Positions 7,557 through 16,561 of a DNA stretch of 64,000 nt are shown here, in pieces (position 1 is the stretch's first letter; each line of letters starts with the position of its first letter). Location of the stretch: positions 21,368 through 85,367 of the forward strand of contig JAETSN010000005.1 in NCBI GenBank assembly GCA_021769625.1, read 5' to 3'. The DNA comes from [Clostridium] symbiosum (GTDB lineage Bacteria; Bacillota; Clostridia; Lachnospirales; Lachnospiraceae). The notes beneath the pieces were generated by a model, which ran no database searches, had not been told where the DNA came from, and saw nothing but the letters and a program-made list of their open reading frames with translations. The translations under genes and the position numbers were made by a program.

Positions 7557-8657
7557 TTAGTAAGCACGGCCGTCCAGAACTTCCTGGCTCATGGTGATCG
7601 CATAAGCGCTCTCAATACCGGGTGCTACGAAAGCTTCATCTTCAACCAGTGTCCAGGCGTCAACTTCTTCGCCCGCTTCCAGCTTCTTAACAACTTCCTC
7701 AGCAAAACCTGCCTGCAGAGGGTTACACTCTACGTTACATGTGATCTTGCCGTCCAGTGTATACTGAAGTCCGTCGTGTGTAGCGTCGAAGGAGATGATC
7801 TGTACATCGCCGTCAACACCGTATGTAATGCCCGCTGCATCCATCGCGTCCATCGCGCCGTATGCTTCGTTATCGTTCTGACATACAACTACGTTGAAGT
7901 TGCCTGCGCCGTATGTCTTGATGAAAGATTCCATAACTTCCTGGCCGCCTGCCTGTGTGAAGTCACCGGACTGGGAATCAAGAACCGTCCAGTTGGAGTT
8001 CTTGGCTACAATATTGTTGAAGCCTTCCGTACGTCCCAGAGTTGCGGATGCGCCAACGGAACCTTCGATCACAAGGATATTTGCATCTTCGCCGTTTAAG
8101 TACTCTGCAAGCCAGTTGCCGGCAGCTTCACCTTCAGCGATCATGTCGCAGCCGAGAGCCGTTGTGTACAGAGAAGGATCCGCATCTACCGCACGGTCTA
8201 CGATGAGAACCGGGATACCTGCATCCTGTGCCTCCTGAAGAACTGTGTCCCAGCCTGCGGACTGGATCGGAGCGATACAGATGTAATCAAGTTCCTGCTC
8301 GATGAAACCGCGGACTGTTTCGATCTGAACTGCGTGGTCGTTATCGCAGTCTACGAAAGACAATTCATAGCCGTTTGCTTCACTGAAAGTATCCTGATAG
8401 TTCTTTGTGTTAGCTGCACGCCAGTCAGACTCATGGCCAACCTGCGCAAAACCTACGCTTATAAGCTCGCCGTCTGCTGCCGGAGCCGCTTCCTCTGCGG
8501 GAGCTTCCTCCTCAGCCGGAGCCGCCTCTTCTTCTGCCGGAGCCGCTTCCTCAGCCGGAGCTGCCGCCTCTTCCGCAGGAGCTGCGGAGTTACCGCATGC
8601 AACCAGGCTGGAAACCGTCATTGCAGCAACTAATAATAACGCAATTTTTTTCTTCAT
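7557..8657 (-). CDS. Sugar ABC transporter substrate-binding lipoprotein (YtfQ-like)
   Basis: A 366-residue lipoprotein: signal peptide MKKKIALLLVAAMTVSSLVAC with the lipobox LVAC at Cys21, then an Ala/Glu/Pro-rich linker (residues ~24-62), then a periplasmic-binding-protein-1 fold. Segments RAANTKNYQDTF, GWDTVLQEAQDAGIPVLIVDR and ATLGRTEGF resemble the galactofuranose-binding protein YtfQ. It captures substrate outside the membrane for the ATPase and permeases downstream. GGGAGGAAAG precedes the ATG. It is closely similar to the membrane-anchored protein at 12069-13118, which lacks a lipobox and probably senses the same ligand. Confidence 0.93.
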   Translation of the reverse strand: MKKKIALLLVAAMTVSSLVACGNSAAPAEEAAAPAEEAAPAEEEAAPAEEEAPAEEAAPAADGELISVGFAQVGHESDWRAANTKNYQDTFSEANGYELSFVDCDNDHAVQIETVRGFIEQELDYICIAPIQSAGWDTVLQEAQDAGIPVLIVDRAVDADPSLYTTALGCDMIAEGEAAGNWLAEYLNGEDANILVIEGSVGASATLGRTEGFNNIVAKNSNWTVLDSQSGDFTQAGGQEVMESFIKTYGAGNFNVVVCQNDNEAYGAMDAMDAAGITYGVDGDVQIISFDATHDGLQYTLDGKITCNVECNPLQAGFAEEVVKKLEAGEEVDAWTLVEDEAFVAPGIESAYAITMSQEVLDGRAY

Positions 8658-8793
8658 TTTCTTTCCTCCCTAATGAATTTTATTTTTTTGCGCCGGAACA
8701 GTATTTTCTGTTTCCGTAAATTTACTCTAACCCATCTGTTTTTCAAAATCAATTCAATTTTGTGCAATTTACCTAATTTCGTTCATCTAAACA

Positions 8794-8809
8794 ATACAAC
8801 TTTTTGTAT
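8794..8809. promoter_or_regulatory. Candidate operator dyad upstream of the sugar ABC operon
   Basis: ATACAA-CTTT-TTGTAT is an inverted repeat about 140 bp upstream of the binding-protein ATG. AraR-type GntR hybrids recognise A/T-rich dyads containing TTGTA...TACAA, and such a regulator is encoded divergently at 9338. The link is inference. Confidence 0.3.
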
Positions 8810-9109
8810 AATATGACATTTTTAGATACAAATTTTGCTTTTCTTGTTGGATATTTTAAGATTTTGTAGGAATTTTTAAGATTATTGAAGAATCACAGGA
8901 AGTTTTCCAGGCTTATCACCCCTGTAAAGTATATGTTAAATTGACCAAAATAAGAAATATATCCCGAAAAATATTGAATATTTTAAACCTCTCCCGGAGA
9001 AGAAGTAATTTTTCACCTTTCCGGAGGGCTCTCACTTTTTATATTATTTTAATAGAGAGACGGATAGTTCATATTTGTTCAGCCACCAATGTCATTTAGT
9101 TTACAGCTC

Positions 9110-9307
9110 AACCAGCCGGGAGGGGAATCAAATCCTCAAGGAGCCCCTGCAGCAACGTCGGCACAATTGGCAAATGTGAAATTTAAAAAGCAAAATTTCA
9201 CATGGTATTTTCGAGCCTAGTACCGCTACGTTGCAGCCAGCTCTGTTTCTCAAGAGCTTGAGCGGCGAGCGCGGCGACGGAGGATTTGATTTTCCTCCCG
9301 GCGTCCG
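9110..9307 (+). repeat. Repeat family 1, copy A
   Basis: Begins AACCAGC and ends GCGTCCG. Outer arms at 9115-9137 and 9280-9302 pair over 23 bp; the two mismatches are both G-T (G-U as RNA). The core carries CTCAAGGAGCCCCT, ACGTCGGCAC and GCGGCGACGGAGG, shared with copies B-D. An inner insertion holds an extra AT-rich hairpin (ATGTGAAATTT...AAATTTCACAT). Lies between the sugar transporter and its putative regulator. Confidence 0.85.
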
Positions 9308-9337
9308 ACTATCCTAATATTTAAATAAGGAAACACT

Positions 9338-10420
9338 ATGTCCGCAAAATACGTCTGGCTTGCCGGCCTGTTAAAAAATTTAATAGAGGAAAACGCAGGC
9401 GACACCTTCAAACTGCCGACAGAGGCCGCCCTCTGCCAGAAGTACGGCGTCAGCCGCCAGACTGTCCGAAAAGCCCTTTCGGTTCTGGAAGCGGAACATT
9501 TAATAGAAAAACGGCAGGGCAGCGGTTCCTATGCCACGGGACTCTCAGGGCGGGCGGGAAAGGATACTGTAGCGATCCTGATCTGCTCCGACACGGAATA
9601 TATCTATCCCGGCGTCCTCGCGGATCTGCGGAACACATTGCAGGAAGCGGGCTTCTCTTCCACAGTCCATGTCACGAACAATCAGGCGTCCGCAGAAAGG
9701 GAAATCCTGCTGCAGCTGTTGAAAAATCCTGTGCGCGGTATTCTGAGCGAAGGCTGCAAAACCGTTTTCCCGACACCGAATCACGATCTGTATAACCGCC
9801 TGGGACAGATGGGCACTTCCGTTTTGTTTTTCCACGGAAACTATGCCAATCTGCCCGACTTTCCCTCCGTAAAAGATGACAATTACGGGGGCGGGTATTA
9901 TCTCGGAAAATATCTTTCTTCCCTCGGGCATAAAAAAATAGCCGGTATCTTCAAAGCCGATGACATACAGGGCAGCGAACGGTGCTTTGGCCTTTTATCA
10001 GCCCTGCGGGATGAAGACATCCCTTTCTGTGAGGACTGTATCAGCCGCTTCGATACCGCACAGCTTGACGCGCTGCAGAAAAAGCAGGATACCGGCTTTT
10101 TATCTGAATTTGCCCAGAAGCAGTTAAAGGACGCGACTGCCGTTGTCTGTTATAACGATGAGATCGCCTACTGGCTCATCAAAGAACTGACTTATAAAAA
10201 TCTGCGGGTTCCGGAGGATATCAGCATTGTCTGTTTCGACAATTCCTATTTATGCGAACTTTCTCCTGTACAGATCACTTCGCTGTCCCATAAAAACCAT
10301 GAGATGGGCGTGACTGCCGCTGAAAATATACTGAAACTGATGAAGGGTTTCTCCGTCTCTTCCCAGACTCTCCCCTGGCATCTCTCCGTAAAACGCAGCG
10401 CCGGCCCTGCGCCCGCCTGA
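9338..10420 (+). CDS. GntR-family transcriptional regulator with LacI-type sugar-binding domain (AraR-like)
   Basis: A 360-residue hybrid regulator. Residues ~1-68 are a GntR winged helix (KLPTEAALCQKYGVSRQTVRKALSVLEAEHLIEKRQGSGSYA); residues ~75-355 are a periplasmic-binding-protein-like effector domain as in AraR and LacI (CYNDEIAYWLIKELTYKNLRVPEDISIVCFDN). Such proteins repress sugar genes until the ligand binds. It is transcribed away from the YtfQ-like operon and converges with the YesN gene, with 3 bp between stop codons, so it is well placed to control the transporter. The sugar is unknown; AraR-like architecture hints at L-arabinose or a similar pentose. Confidence 0.88.
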   Translation: MSAKYVWLAGLLKNLIEENAGDTFKLPTEAALCQKYGVSRQTVRKALSVLEAEHLIEKRQGSGSYATGLSGRAGKDTVAILICSDTEYIYPGVLADLRNTLQEAGFSSTVHVTNNQASAEREILLQLLKNPVRGILSEGCKTVFPTPNHDLYNRLGQMGTSVLFFHGNYANLPDFPSVKDDNYGGGYYLGKYLSSLGHKKIAGIFKADDIQGSERCFGLLSALRDEDIPFCEDCISRFDTAQLDALQKKQDTGFLSEFAQKQLKDATAVVCYNDEIAYWLIKELTYKNLRVPEDISIVCFDNSYLCELSPVQITSLSHKNHEMGVTAAENILKLMKGFSVSSQTLPWHLSVKRSAGPAPA

Positions 10421-10423
10421 TGT

Positions 10424-12043
10424 TCATTTTCCGTTCCGGTACTCCCTGGGCGTCAAGCCCGTCGTCTTTTTAAAGACAAAACTGAAATAATGGGGATCTT
10501 TATAGCCCACCTCCGCTGCGATCTCCCCGGAGTGCTTTTCCGTCTGGCGCAGCAGTTTTTTTGCTTTATCCATCCGCTTCTTTGTGACATATTCGATAAA
10601 TGTCATCTGCATCTCCTGGCTGAACACGCTGCTGAAGTAGTTGCCGCTGACACCGATCACGCCTGCCACACTGTTTAGGGAAAGCGAATCTTCGCTGAAA
10701 TTTTCCTCAATATATTCCAGCCCCTTTTTGAGTACGCGCTTGCCCTGATTTTCGTTCTCCCGGTCCCGGAGCATCAGCGCCCTCTCCAACAGCTCCCGCA
10801 TATAATCATAAATCCCGGCGCTGCTTAAGGACACTTCCCTTATCCTGTCATGGTCGTTTTCCGGCAGAAGGTCCTGCTGGCTGATGCCCAGCATTTCCAT
10901 ATAGTTGACGGTAGTGAAGCGTATATTCAGCAGCAGATAGTCCCGGAACAGCCTGGATTCCAGCGCTTCCTTCACCCCCGCCAGATAGCCGCTTATAAAA
11001 TCTCCTATCTCCTCCTGTTTTCCTTCCCTCAAAAATCCCTGAATAATCTCGGGATCCACCTTGGAACTGTCCAGAGACTCAAAACTTCTGATATCCTTTC
11101 CCGGCATCAGTTCTTCCGCATCTTTTTCTGTCAGGATGTGCTGCTGCGGATTAAAAAAGCGGTGCGCAAGTATATGGTTTACCTTGGCGTAACATTCCGG
11201 AAGAAGGGATAGCCGCTCCACCGGTTCCCCCACCGCCGCATGCCATTCCATGGAAAATTCTTCTTCCGAACAGATTTTTTCTATATTTTGAAGGCATCTA
11301 CTTTTCATCTCCTCCATCTGTCCTGCCTCCCCCTTGATCAGAACACCGTAAAGACTGATATTCCAACGGAAGGCAAGATATTCCGGAAACCGCATAAAAT
11401 ACCGGAACAGCGCCTCCTTCACCCTGTCGAACCCCTCCGGCTCCTGTATCATGGCTTCTGTATTCCGGCGTTTTACCTGCAGGCTCAAAAGCACGATGTT
11501 ATAGCAGGGACCGTCCAGTTCCAGAGAGATTTTTGCAGCTTCCTCATAGATCTGCTGCACGGAGAGAACCCCCCCAAATACCTTCTCCAGAAAATTTCTG
11601 CGGGAATACTCCTCATATTCTTTCATCTCATTCTGGAAAGTCTCCAGATAGTTTTTCTGTTCCTGCTCCGTCTCGATCTTTTCCCGGATCTCCAGAAGAA
11701 CCTTCCGCAGCGCCCCTCTCGTAACCGGCTTCAAAAGGTACTGCTCTACACCCACACGGATGGCGCGCTGCGCATACTCAAATTCATCGTATCCGCTGAT
11801 AATGATGATCTTGATATCCGGTATCTCCTGTGTCACGATCTGGCTGAGCGCCAGTCCGTCCATAAAAGGCATCTTGATATCCGTGATCAGCACATCCGGC
11901 CGGATCTTCCTGATCATCGGCAGCGCCATCTCTCCGTCGCTCGCCTCCCCCGTAAACTGGTAACCGTACTCCTGCCAGGGAATATTGTTTTTCAATCCTT
12001 CCCTGACGATGCTTTCATCTTCCACCAAAAATACTTTCAGCAT
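10424..12043 (-). CDS. YesN-type response regulator with AraC DNA-binding domain
   Basis: A 539-residue regulator. The receiver domain (1-120) has acidic residues VEDES and the phospho-acceptor Asp55 in DVLITDIKMPFMDG; the long middle part is variable; the last ~100 residues are an AraC-type double helix-turn-helix ending GYKDPHYFSFVFKKTTGLTPREYR. YesN regulators are phosphorylated by YesM kinases and activate carbohydrate genes. It is third in the operon kinase-binding protein-regulator, with 25 bp to the gene above. Likely targets are the adjacent sugar transport genes. Confidence 0.93.
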   Translation of the reverse strand: MLKVFLVEDESIVREGLKNNIPWQEYGYQFTGEASDGEMALPMIRKIRPDVLITDIKMPFMDGLALSQIVTQEIPDIKIIIISGYDEFEYAQRAIRVGVEQYLLKPVTRGALRKVLLEIREKIETEQEQKNYLETFQNEMKEYEEYSRRNFLEKVFGGVLSVQQIYEEAAKISLELDGPCYNIVLLSLQVKRRNTEAMIQEPEGFDRVKEALFRYFMRFPEYLAFRWNISLYGVLIKGEAGQMEEMKSRCLQNIEKICSEEEFSMEWHAAVGEPVERLSLLPECYAKVNHILAHRFFNPQQHILTEKDAEELMPGKDIRSFESLDSSKVDPEIIQGFLREGKQEEIGDFISGYLAGVKEALESRLFRDYLLLNIRFTTVNYMEMLGISQQDLLPENDHDRIREVSLSSAGIYDYMRELLERALMLRDRENENQGKRVLKKGLEYIEENFSEDSLSLNSVAGVIGVSGNYFSSVFSQEMQMTFIEYVTKKRMDKAKKLLRQTEKHSGEIAAEVGYKDPHYFSFVFKKTTGLTPREYRNGK

Positions 12044-12068
12044 TTATCTTCCCTCTTCCAAATCAGAT

Positions 12069-13118
12069 TCAGTATGTCCTGTCATCCAGAAATTCCGCCA
12101 CATTCTCTTTGATAAATACATTTTCTTTTACCACATAACTTTTTTCTACGGCCTCCCCGTTTTCCAGCTTGCGGATGATCTTATCGATATATTCTCCCTG
12201 TACCGGATTGCATTCGATATCCACATTGATCCTTCCCTCTTCCACCATCTCCAGCGCGTCGCGGATGGCATCAAAGGAGATGATCTTTACTTTTCCGTAC
12301 TCCCCGAAACTGACGCCCGCCTCCTGCATCGCCTCGATCGCCCCCATCGTCATATCATCATTCTGGGATACCAGTACATCGATTTTCGGATAGCGGCGCA
12401 GCATACCCCGCATGACCTCTTTTCCTTTTGTCGCAGTAAAATCTCCGGATGCGGACTCCAGGATATTCCAGTTCTCGTGGTTTGCCGCAATCTCCTCAAA
12501 GCCTTCCGTCCTGCCGATCTGCGCCGTGGAACCCATCGTTCCCTGGAGCACCACGATATTGATCTCCTCATCCTGCCGGTTTTTCTCGCGCAGATACCCT
12601 TCCAGCCATCTCCCCGCCTTTTCCCCCTCGCTCTTGGCGTCCGTTCCGATCCACGTCGTATAGAGGGAATCATCTTTCACATCCACCATACGATCGATGA
12701 CGATCACCGGGATCCCCGCATCCTTCGCCTCCTGCAGCACCGTATCCCAGCCACTCTCTATCACCGGTGCAAACACGATATAATCCACCCGCTGGGAGAT
12801 AAAGCTGCGGATCGCCTTGATCTGGTTTTCCTGCATCTGGCGGGCGTTGTTAAAGATCAGGAAATAGCCCGCATCTTTGGTCAGCGCATTCTGGATGGAA
12901 AGGGTATGCGCCGTCCTCCAGCCGGACTCGCTGCCCAGCTGAGAGACCCCCACCACGATCAGATCCTCCGCTTCCGAATCGGCCGGTGTCTGTTCTATCT
13001 CAATATCCCTGAATATTTCATGGCTGATGGAGAGAAGCGGTACGGCGCAGAGCAGAAAGATAAAAATGCCGACATGTCCGAAAATCATCGCTTTTATTTT
13101 TTCCACTATTTTCTTCAT
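12069..13118 (-). CDS. Membrane-anchored sugar-binding sensor protein of a three-component system
   Basis: A 349-residue binding protein with one N-terminal membrane segment (GHVGIFIFLLCAVPLLSI) and no lipobox, so it is probably a signal-anchor protein. Residues ~50-340 form the same PBP-1 fold as the transport protein at 7557-8657 and share GWDTVLQEAKDAGIPV, GRTEGFEEIA and DIECNPVQGEY-like segments. It overlaps the YesM gene by 4 bp (ATGA) and precedes YesN. This arrangement fits an auxiliary sensor that presents ligand-bound state to the kinase, as described for other binding-protein/YesMN systems in Clostridia and Bacilli. That role is inferred from context. Confidence 0.85.
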   Translation of the reverse strand: MKKIVEKIKAMIFGHVGIFIFLLCAVPLLSISHEIFRDIEIEQTPADSEAEDLIVVGVSQLGSESGWRTAHTLSIQNALTKDAGYFLIFNNARQMQENQIKAIRSFISQRVDYIVFAPVIESGWDTVLQEAKDAGIPVIVIDRMVDVKDDSLYTTWIGTDAKSEGEKAGRWLEGYLREKNRQDEEINIVVLQGTMGSTAQIGRTEGFEEIAANHENWNILESASGDFTATKGKEVMRGMLRRYPKIDVLVSQNDDMTMGAIEAMQEAGVSFGEYGKVKIISFDAIRDALEMVEEGRINVDIECNPVQGEYIDKIIRKLENGEAVEKSYVVKENVFIKENVAEFLDDRTY

Positions 13119-14653
13119 GCGCTCTCCTCTTTTTTATCTGCTTTTATCGTCCCCTGCAAAGTTTCCCCCGGCAGCTTTTCATGCAGCTCCACCGCCGGAA
13201 TGACAATACTGACCTTTGTACCCGTCCCTTTTTCCGACTCGATCGTCATGCCGTATTCCATACCGAAGTTCATACGGATACGCTCGTTTACGTTGGCAAG
13301 CCCGAAGCCCTTTTCCGTCTCTTTGCAGGGCCTGCTGATCTCCTCCCGAAGCCTTTTTAATTCCTCTTCATCCATGCCCACGCCGCTGTCCTGCACACAG
13401 AGCAGGATCCTGTCTTCTTTGTCCTTTTCTCCGTGCAGCATCTTTCCCGTGATCCAGATCTTTCCCTTTGCCCGCTTGTATTTGATCCCGTGATACAGGG
13501 AATTTTCCACCAGCGGCTGCAGTGTCAGTTTCAATATTTTATACTGATACAATTCCGGGTCTATGTCGATCTCATAATCCAGAATATCCCGATAGCGCAC
13601 CTGCTGGATTTCCAGATACCCCCGGATATGCTCCTTTTCCTCCCGGATGGAAATATATTCCTTTCCCTTACTCAGCACCAGCCGGAAAAACTCCGAGAGC
13701 GCCACGACCACATCCACCGCTTTATCCGGATCGTCTCCCTCTATCAGCCAGACGATCGTATCCAGCGTATTATACAGAAAATGCGGATTGATCTGCTCCT
13801 GCAAAAGCCGCAGTTCCGCATGCCGCATCTTTCTCTCATCTTCCTTGATCTGATGCACCATGACTTCCAGATTTTCCGACATATCGTTTACACTGTCCGA
13901 CAATACCTCCAGTTCGTCCCCTGTCTGCATTTTGGCCCTGTCCGAAAAATTTCCCTCCGCGATCTGGCTGGTGATCCGGCACAGCTCCTGGATCGGTTTT
14001 GTGATGCTGTTCAGCAGCGCGCTTGCGATCAGGATCACTGCAACCACAATACATACACCGAACAGAATACTGATAAAAATGACATGTTCCACTTCCGCGT
14101 TTAACTGGATCTTCAACTGTTCGATGCTTCTTGTCTGATAATAAATATACTGTTGGATATCATCCTGTATCAGTTCCGTCAGGATATAGATATCGTTGTA
14201 CAGCATATCGATGCTTTCTTCATACTGCCCGTCCGCCTCTTTATTCAGCTTGATGTCGTTCACCCGATCTTCCAGTGTGTCGATGCTCCGCAGAAGGCTC
14301 TGCAGCCATATCCGGCTCTCCCTGTCCGTTGTCATCGCCAGCAGGTTATTGCTTCCCGCCCTGAGCTCTTCGATCAGCTTATACGGGTCTTTAAAAGTTC
14401 CGTCCTCCTCGATCGTATCAAACGTAACGTTGCTCACCACCAGTTTATAGAGGCTCTCATCCATCTCCTCCTTGAAATTGATATTGTAATTATTCGCCAC
14501 GGTCATGCTGCTGACGATCTGGTCGTAGGCGCGACTGTAATTCAACAGCGCCATGATCAGATAGATCGTAATATAGAGGATCGGCACCATCGCTACCAGC
14601 ACCAGTATGATCAGCTTGTTTTTCAGTGGGTATTTTATATTTTCAGCAGTCAT
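13115..14653 (-). CDS. YesM-type sensor histidine kinase
   Basis: About 512 residues. Domains: first membrane span near 15-38 (LVAMVPILYITIYLIMALL), extracellular region to ~190 rich in charged helices, second span (VIFISILFGVCIVVAVILIASALL), HAMP (NSITKPIQELCRITSQIAEG), then the His_kinase box QEQINPHFLYNTLDTIVW and an ATPase domain with VQDSGVGMDEEELKR and KGFGLANVNERIRM. It phosphorylates the YesN protein encoded in the same operon. The start at 14653 follows GAGGAA; the ORF-track start is an upstream TTG. The extracellular region is short of a known ligand domain, consistent with sensing through the adjacent binding protein. Confidence 0.94.
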   Translation of the reverse strand: MTAENIKYPLKNKLIILVLVAMVPILYITIYLIMALLNYSRAYDQIVSSMTVANNYNINFKEEMDESLYKLVVSNVTFDTIEEDGTFKDPYKLIEELRAGSNNLLAMTTDRESRIWLQSLLRSIDTLEDRVNDIKLNKEADGQYEESIDMLYNDIYILTELIQDDIQQYIYYQTRSIEQLKIQLNAEVEHVIFISILFGVCIVVAVILIASALLNSITKPIQELCRITSQIAEGNFSDRAKMQTGDELEVLSDSVNDMSENLEVMVHQIKEDERKMRHAELRLLQEQINPHFLYNTLDTIVWLIEGDDPDKAVDVVVALSEFFRLVLSKGKEYISIREEKEHIRGYLEIQQVRYRDILDYEIDIDPELYQYKILKLTLQPLVENSLYHGIKYKRAKGKIWITGKMLHGEKDKEDRILLCVQDSGVGMDEEELKRLREEISRPCKETEKGFGLANVNERIRMNFGMEYGMTIESEKGTGTKVSIVIPAVELHEKLPGETLQGTIKADKKEESA

Positions 14654-14806
14654 AGTAATTTCCTCGGCCAATATTATTGTACATAAATATTATCTCTCCG
14701 CCGGTATTTCGCCGCAGTCGGGACCGGTGTTGTCTCTGCTTACCGGATCTTTCATTTATTTATGTTCATTTTATCAAGTGGTTTCCCCGAATGCAACCGC
14801 GAGATT

Positions 14807-14835
14807 TTGACAAATATCCTTTCGTGTGCTAAACT
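14807..14835 (+). promoter_or_regulatory. Sigma-A promoter of putP-like gene
   Basis: TTGACA, 17-bp spacer and TAAACT with an extended TG at the -10. The ATG is about 60 bp further on. Confidence 0.75.
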
Positions 14836-14895
14836 GGTGAAGATTTGTATAAAAATTCAATAAAATGAATTATTATGAGGAGGAAAAAATTTATC

Positions 14896-16416
14896 ATGCT
14901 GACACAAAGTTGTATTGTTCTTGCCATTGTGGTCTATCTGTGCGGGATGCTTTACATAGGGATCTCCTTTTCCAAAAAGAACTCCAACACGGATGATTTC
15001 TATCTGGGCGGAAGGACTCTCGGGCCCTTTGTCACCGCCATGAGCGCAGAGGCCTCCGATATGAGCAGCTATCTGCTGATGGGCCTTCCCGGGCTCGCCT
15101 ATCTCTCCGGCCTCGCCGATGTGGGCTGGACCGTGATCGGGCTTGCTGCGGGAACTTATTTAAACTGGCTGATCGTCTCCAAAAAGATCCGCCGCTACTC
15201 CCATGCGGTGGGCGCCATCACCATACCGGATTTCTTTGCGAAGCGTTACGGCGACCGGAAAAATATACTGACAGCCATCGCCGCCGTTATCATTATCATC
15301 TTCTTTATTCCCTACACCGCGTCCGGCTTTTCCGCCTGCGGTAAATTATTCAGCACGCTGTTCGGCATGAATTACATGGTGGCAATGATCGTATCCGCCG
15401 TCATCATCGTGACCTACTGCGCCTTCGGCGGTTTCCTTGCGGTGAGTACCACCGACCTGATCCAGAGCATCATCATGACCATCGCTCTGTTCATCGTGAT
15501 CGGTTTCGGCGTGGTGCAGGCGGGCGGCACTTCCGCGGTGATCGAAAACGCGAAAGCCCTGCCCGGTTACCTAAGTTTTACACAGACTTATGTGGCGAGC
15601 ACCGGCAGCGCCGCTCCCTATACGCCGCTGACCATCGTATCCACCCTCGCATGGGGCCTCGGCTATTTCGGCATGCCCCATATCCTGCTCCGCTTCATGG
15701 CGATCGAAGATGAAGAAAAACTGGCGCTATCCAGAAGAGTGGCAAGCATCTGGGTAGTGATCTCCATGGCTGTCGCGATCCTGATCGGTATCATCGGTTA
15801 CAGCATGACGCAGGCAGGCGTGATCCCTGCTCTCGAGGATTCCGAGACCATCATCATTCAAATCGCAGGATTCTTAAGTAAATTCGGGATTTTCCCCGCG
15901 CTCCTGGCGGGTGTGATCATGGCCGGCATTCTGGCAGCCACCATGTCCACGGCGGACTCCCAGCTTTTGACGGCAGCCTCCGGCATTTCCCAGAATATCA
16001 TGCAGGATTTCCTCGGCATTAAGCTGAAAGAAAAAACAGCCATGGCCATCGCAAGATGCACCGTGATCGCCATTGCCGTGATCGGTATCTTTCTGGCGAG
16101 GGATCCGGGCAGTTCCGTATTCCAGATCGTATCCTTCGCATGGGCCGGCTTCGGCGCGACTTTCGGGCCTGTGGTCCTCTTTGCACTGTTCTGGCGGCGT
16201 TCCAATAAATGGGGTGCGCTGGCGAGTATGGTTTCCGGTGGTATCATGATCTTTGTCTGGAAATTCGGCATAGCGAAACTCGGCGATGTCTTCCATATCT
16301 ATGAACTGCTCCCCGCATTCATCGTCGGCTGTATCTTCAATGTGGCCGTAAGCCTGCTGACACCGGCGCCGGAGGAGGAGATCACGAAAGTATTTGATCA
16401 GGTGAACGGAAAATGA
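14896..16416 (+). CDS. putP: Sodium/proline symporter (PutP, SSS family)
   Basis: A 506-residue membrane protein with about 13 helices. It matches PutP in the first cytoplasmic loop (DDFYLGGRTLGPFVTAMSAEASDMSSYLLMGLPG), the Na+-site region, and the later GALAATMSTADSQLLTA-type motif (here GILAATMSTADSQLL). It imports proline with sodium. The ORF track starts at 14875, but GAGGAGG lies inside that extension and is correctly placed for ATG 14896 (MLTQSC...). It is monocistronic with its own promoter. Other sodium/solute symporters share the fold; the PutP-like loops favour proline. Confidence 0.9.
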   Translation: MLTQSCIVLAIVVYLCGMLYIGISFSKKNSNTDDFYLGGRTLGPFVTAMSAEASDMSSYLLMGLPGLAYLSGLADVGWTVIGLAAGTYLNWLIVSKKIRRYSHAVGAITIPDFFAKRYGDRKNILTAIAAVIIIIFFIPYTASGFSACGKLFSTLFGMNYMVAMIVSAVIIVTYCAFGGFLAVSTTDLIQSIIMTIALFIVIGFGVVQAGGTSAVIENAKALPGYLSFTQTYVASTGSAAPYTPLTIVSTLAWGLGYFGMPHILLRFMAIEDEEKLALSRRVASIWVVISMAVAILIGIIGYSMTQAGVIPALEDSETIIIQIAGFLSKFGIFPALLAGVIMAGILAATMSTADSQLLTAASGISQNIMQDFLGIKLKEKTAMAIARCTVIAIAVIGIFLARDPGSSVFQIVSFAWAGFGATFGPVVLFALFWRRSNKWGALASMVSGGIMIFVWKFGIAKLGDVFHIYELLPAFIVGCIFNVAVSLLTPAPEEEITKVFDQVNGK

Positions 16417-16420
16417 ACCG

Positions 16421-16461
16421 CAAAAAAGAACGCCCCGAACCGACAACTGGTTGGGGCGTTC
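16421..16461 (-). terminator. Terminator of the DUF134-NifX gene (convergent with putP)
   Basis: GAACGCCCC...GGGGCGTTC with inner AACC/GGTT pairing makes a long stem. On the minus strand it is followed by TTTTTT, so it terminates the gene at 16562; on the plus strand it can also follow putP but without a T-run. Confidence 0.85.
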
Positions 16462-16561
16462 CCTTGCATTAGCATAAGCCTGCCCGCAGAGCGTGCAGGC
16501 GTTGGTTTCACCGGATGATCCGCATACGTCCCACCGCAGCAAAATCACCATATTACCCGTG

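Larger units (their letters stand above)
8658..9337. other. Divergent intergenic region (680 bp): transporter leader, candidate operator, repeat copy A
   Basis: No credible gene. From left to right it holds the ribosome binding site of the binding-protein gene, an AT-rich promoter zone (8690-9000) containing the dyad ATACAA-4-TTGTAT, more AT-rich DNA, and copy A of repeat family 1 just before the GntR-type gene. Confidence 0.7.

Noticed and set aside
8334-8673. Plus-strand ORFs rich in Ala/Ser/Arg opposite the sugar-binding lipoprotein
   Set aside because: They are the reverse reading of the Ala/Glu/Pro linker; the minus-strand gene has signal peptide, lipobox and RBS.
9110-9307. Repeat family 1 as an OMEGA/HEARO RNA, group II intron or retron fragment
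   Set aside because: I considered these because of the structured core, but could not match any of their diagnostic motifs (no domain V, no IscB/TnpB or reverse transcriptase gene nearby). Left unnamed.
11985-13493. Plus-strand ORF of 502 aa
   Set aside because: Antisense to the well-supported YesN, sensor and YesM genes; no ribosome site and no family features. A shadow of GC-biased codons, as are the ORFs at 35189-36868, 18183-19496 and 45038-46090.
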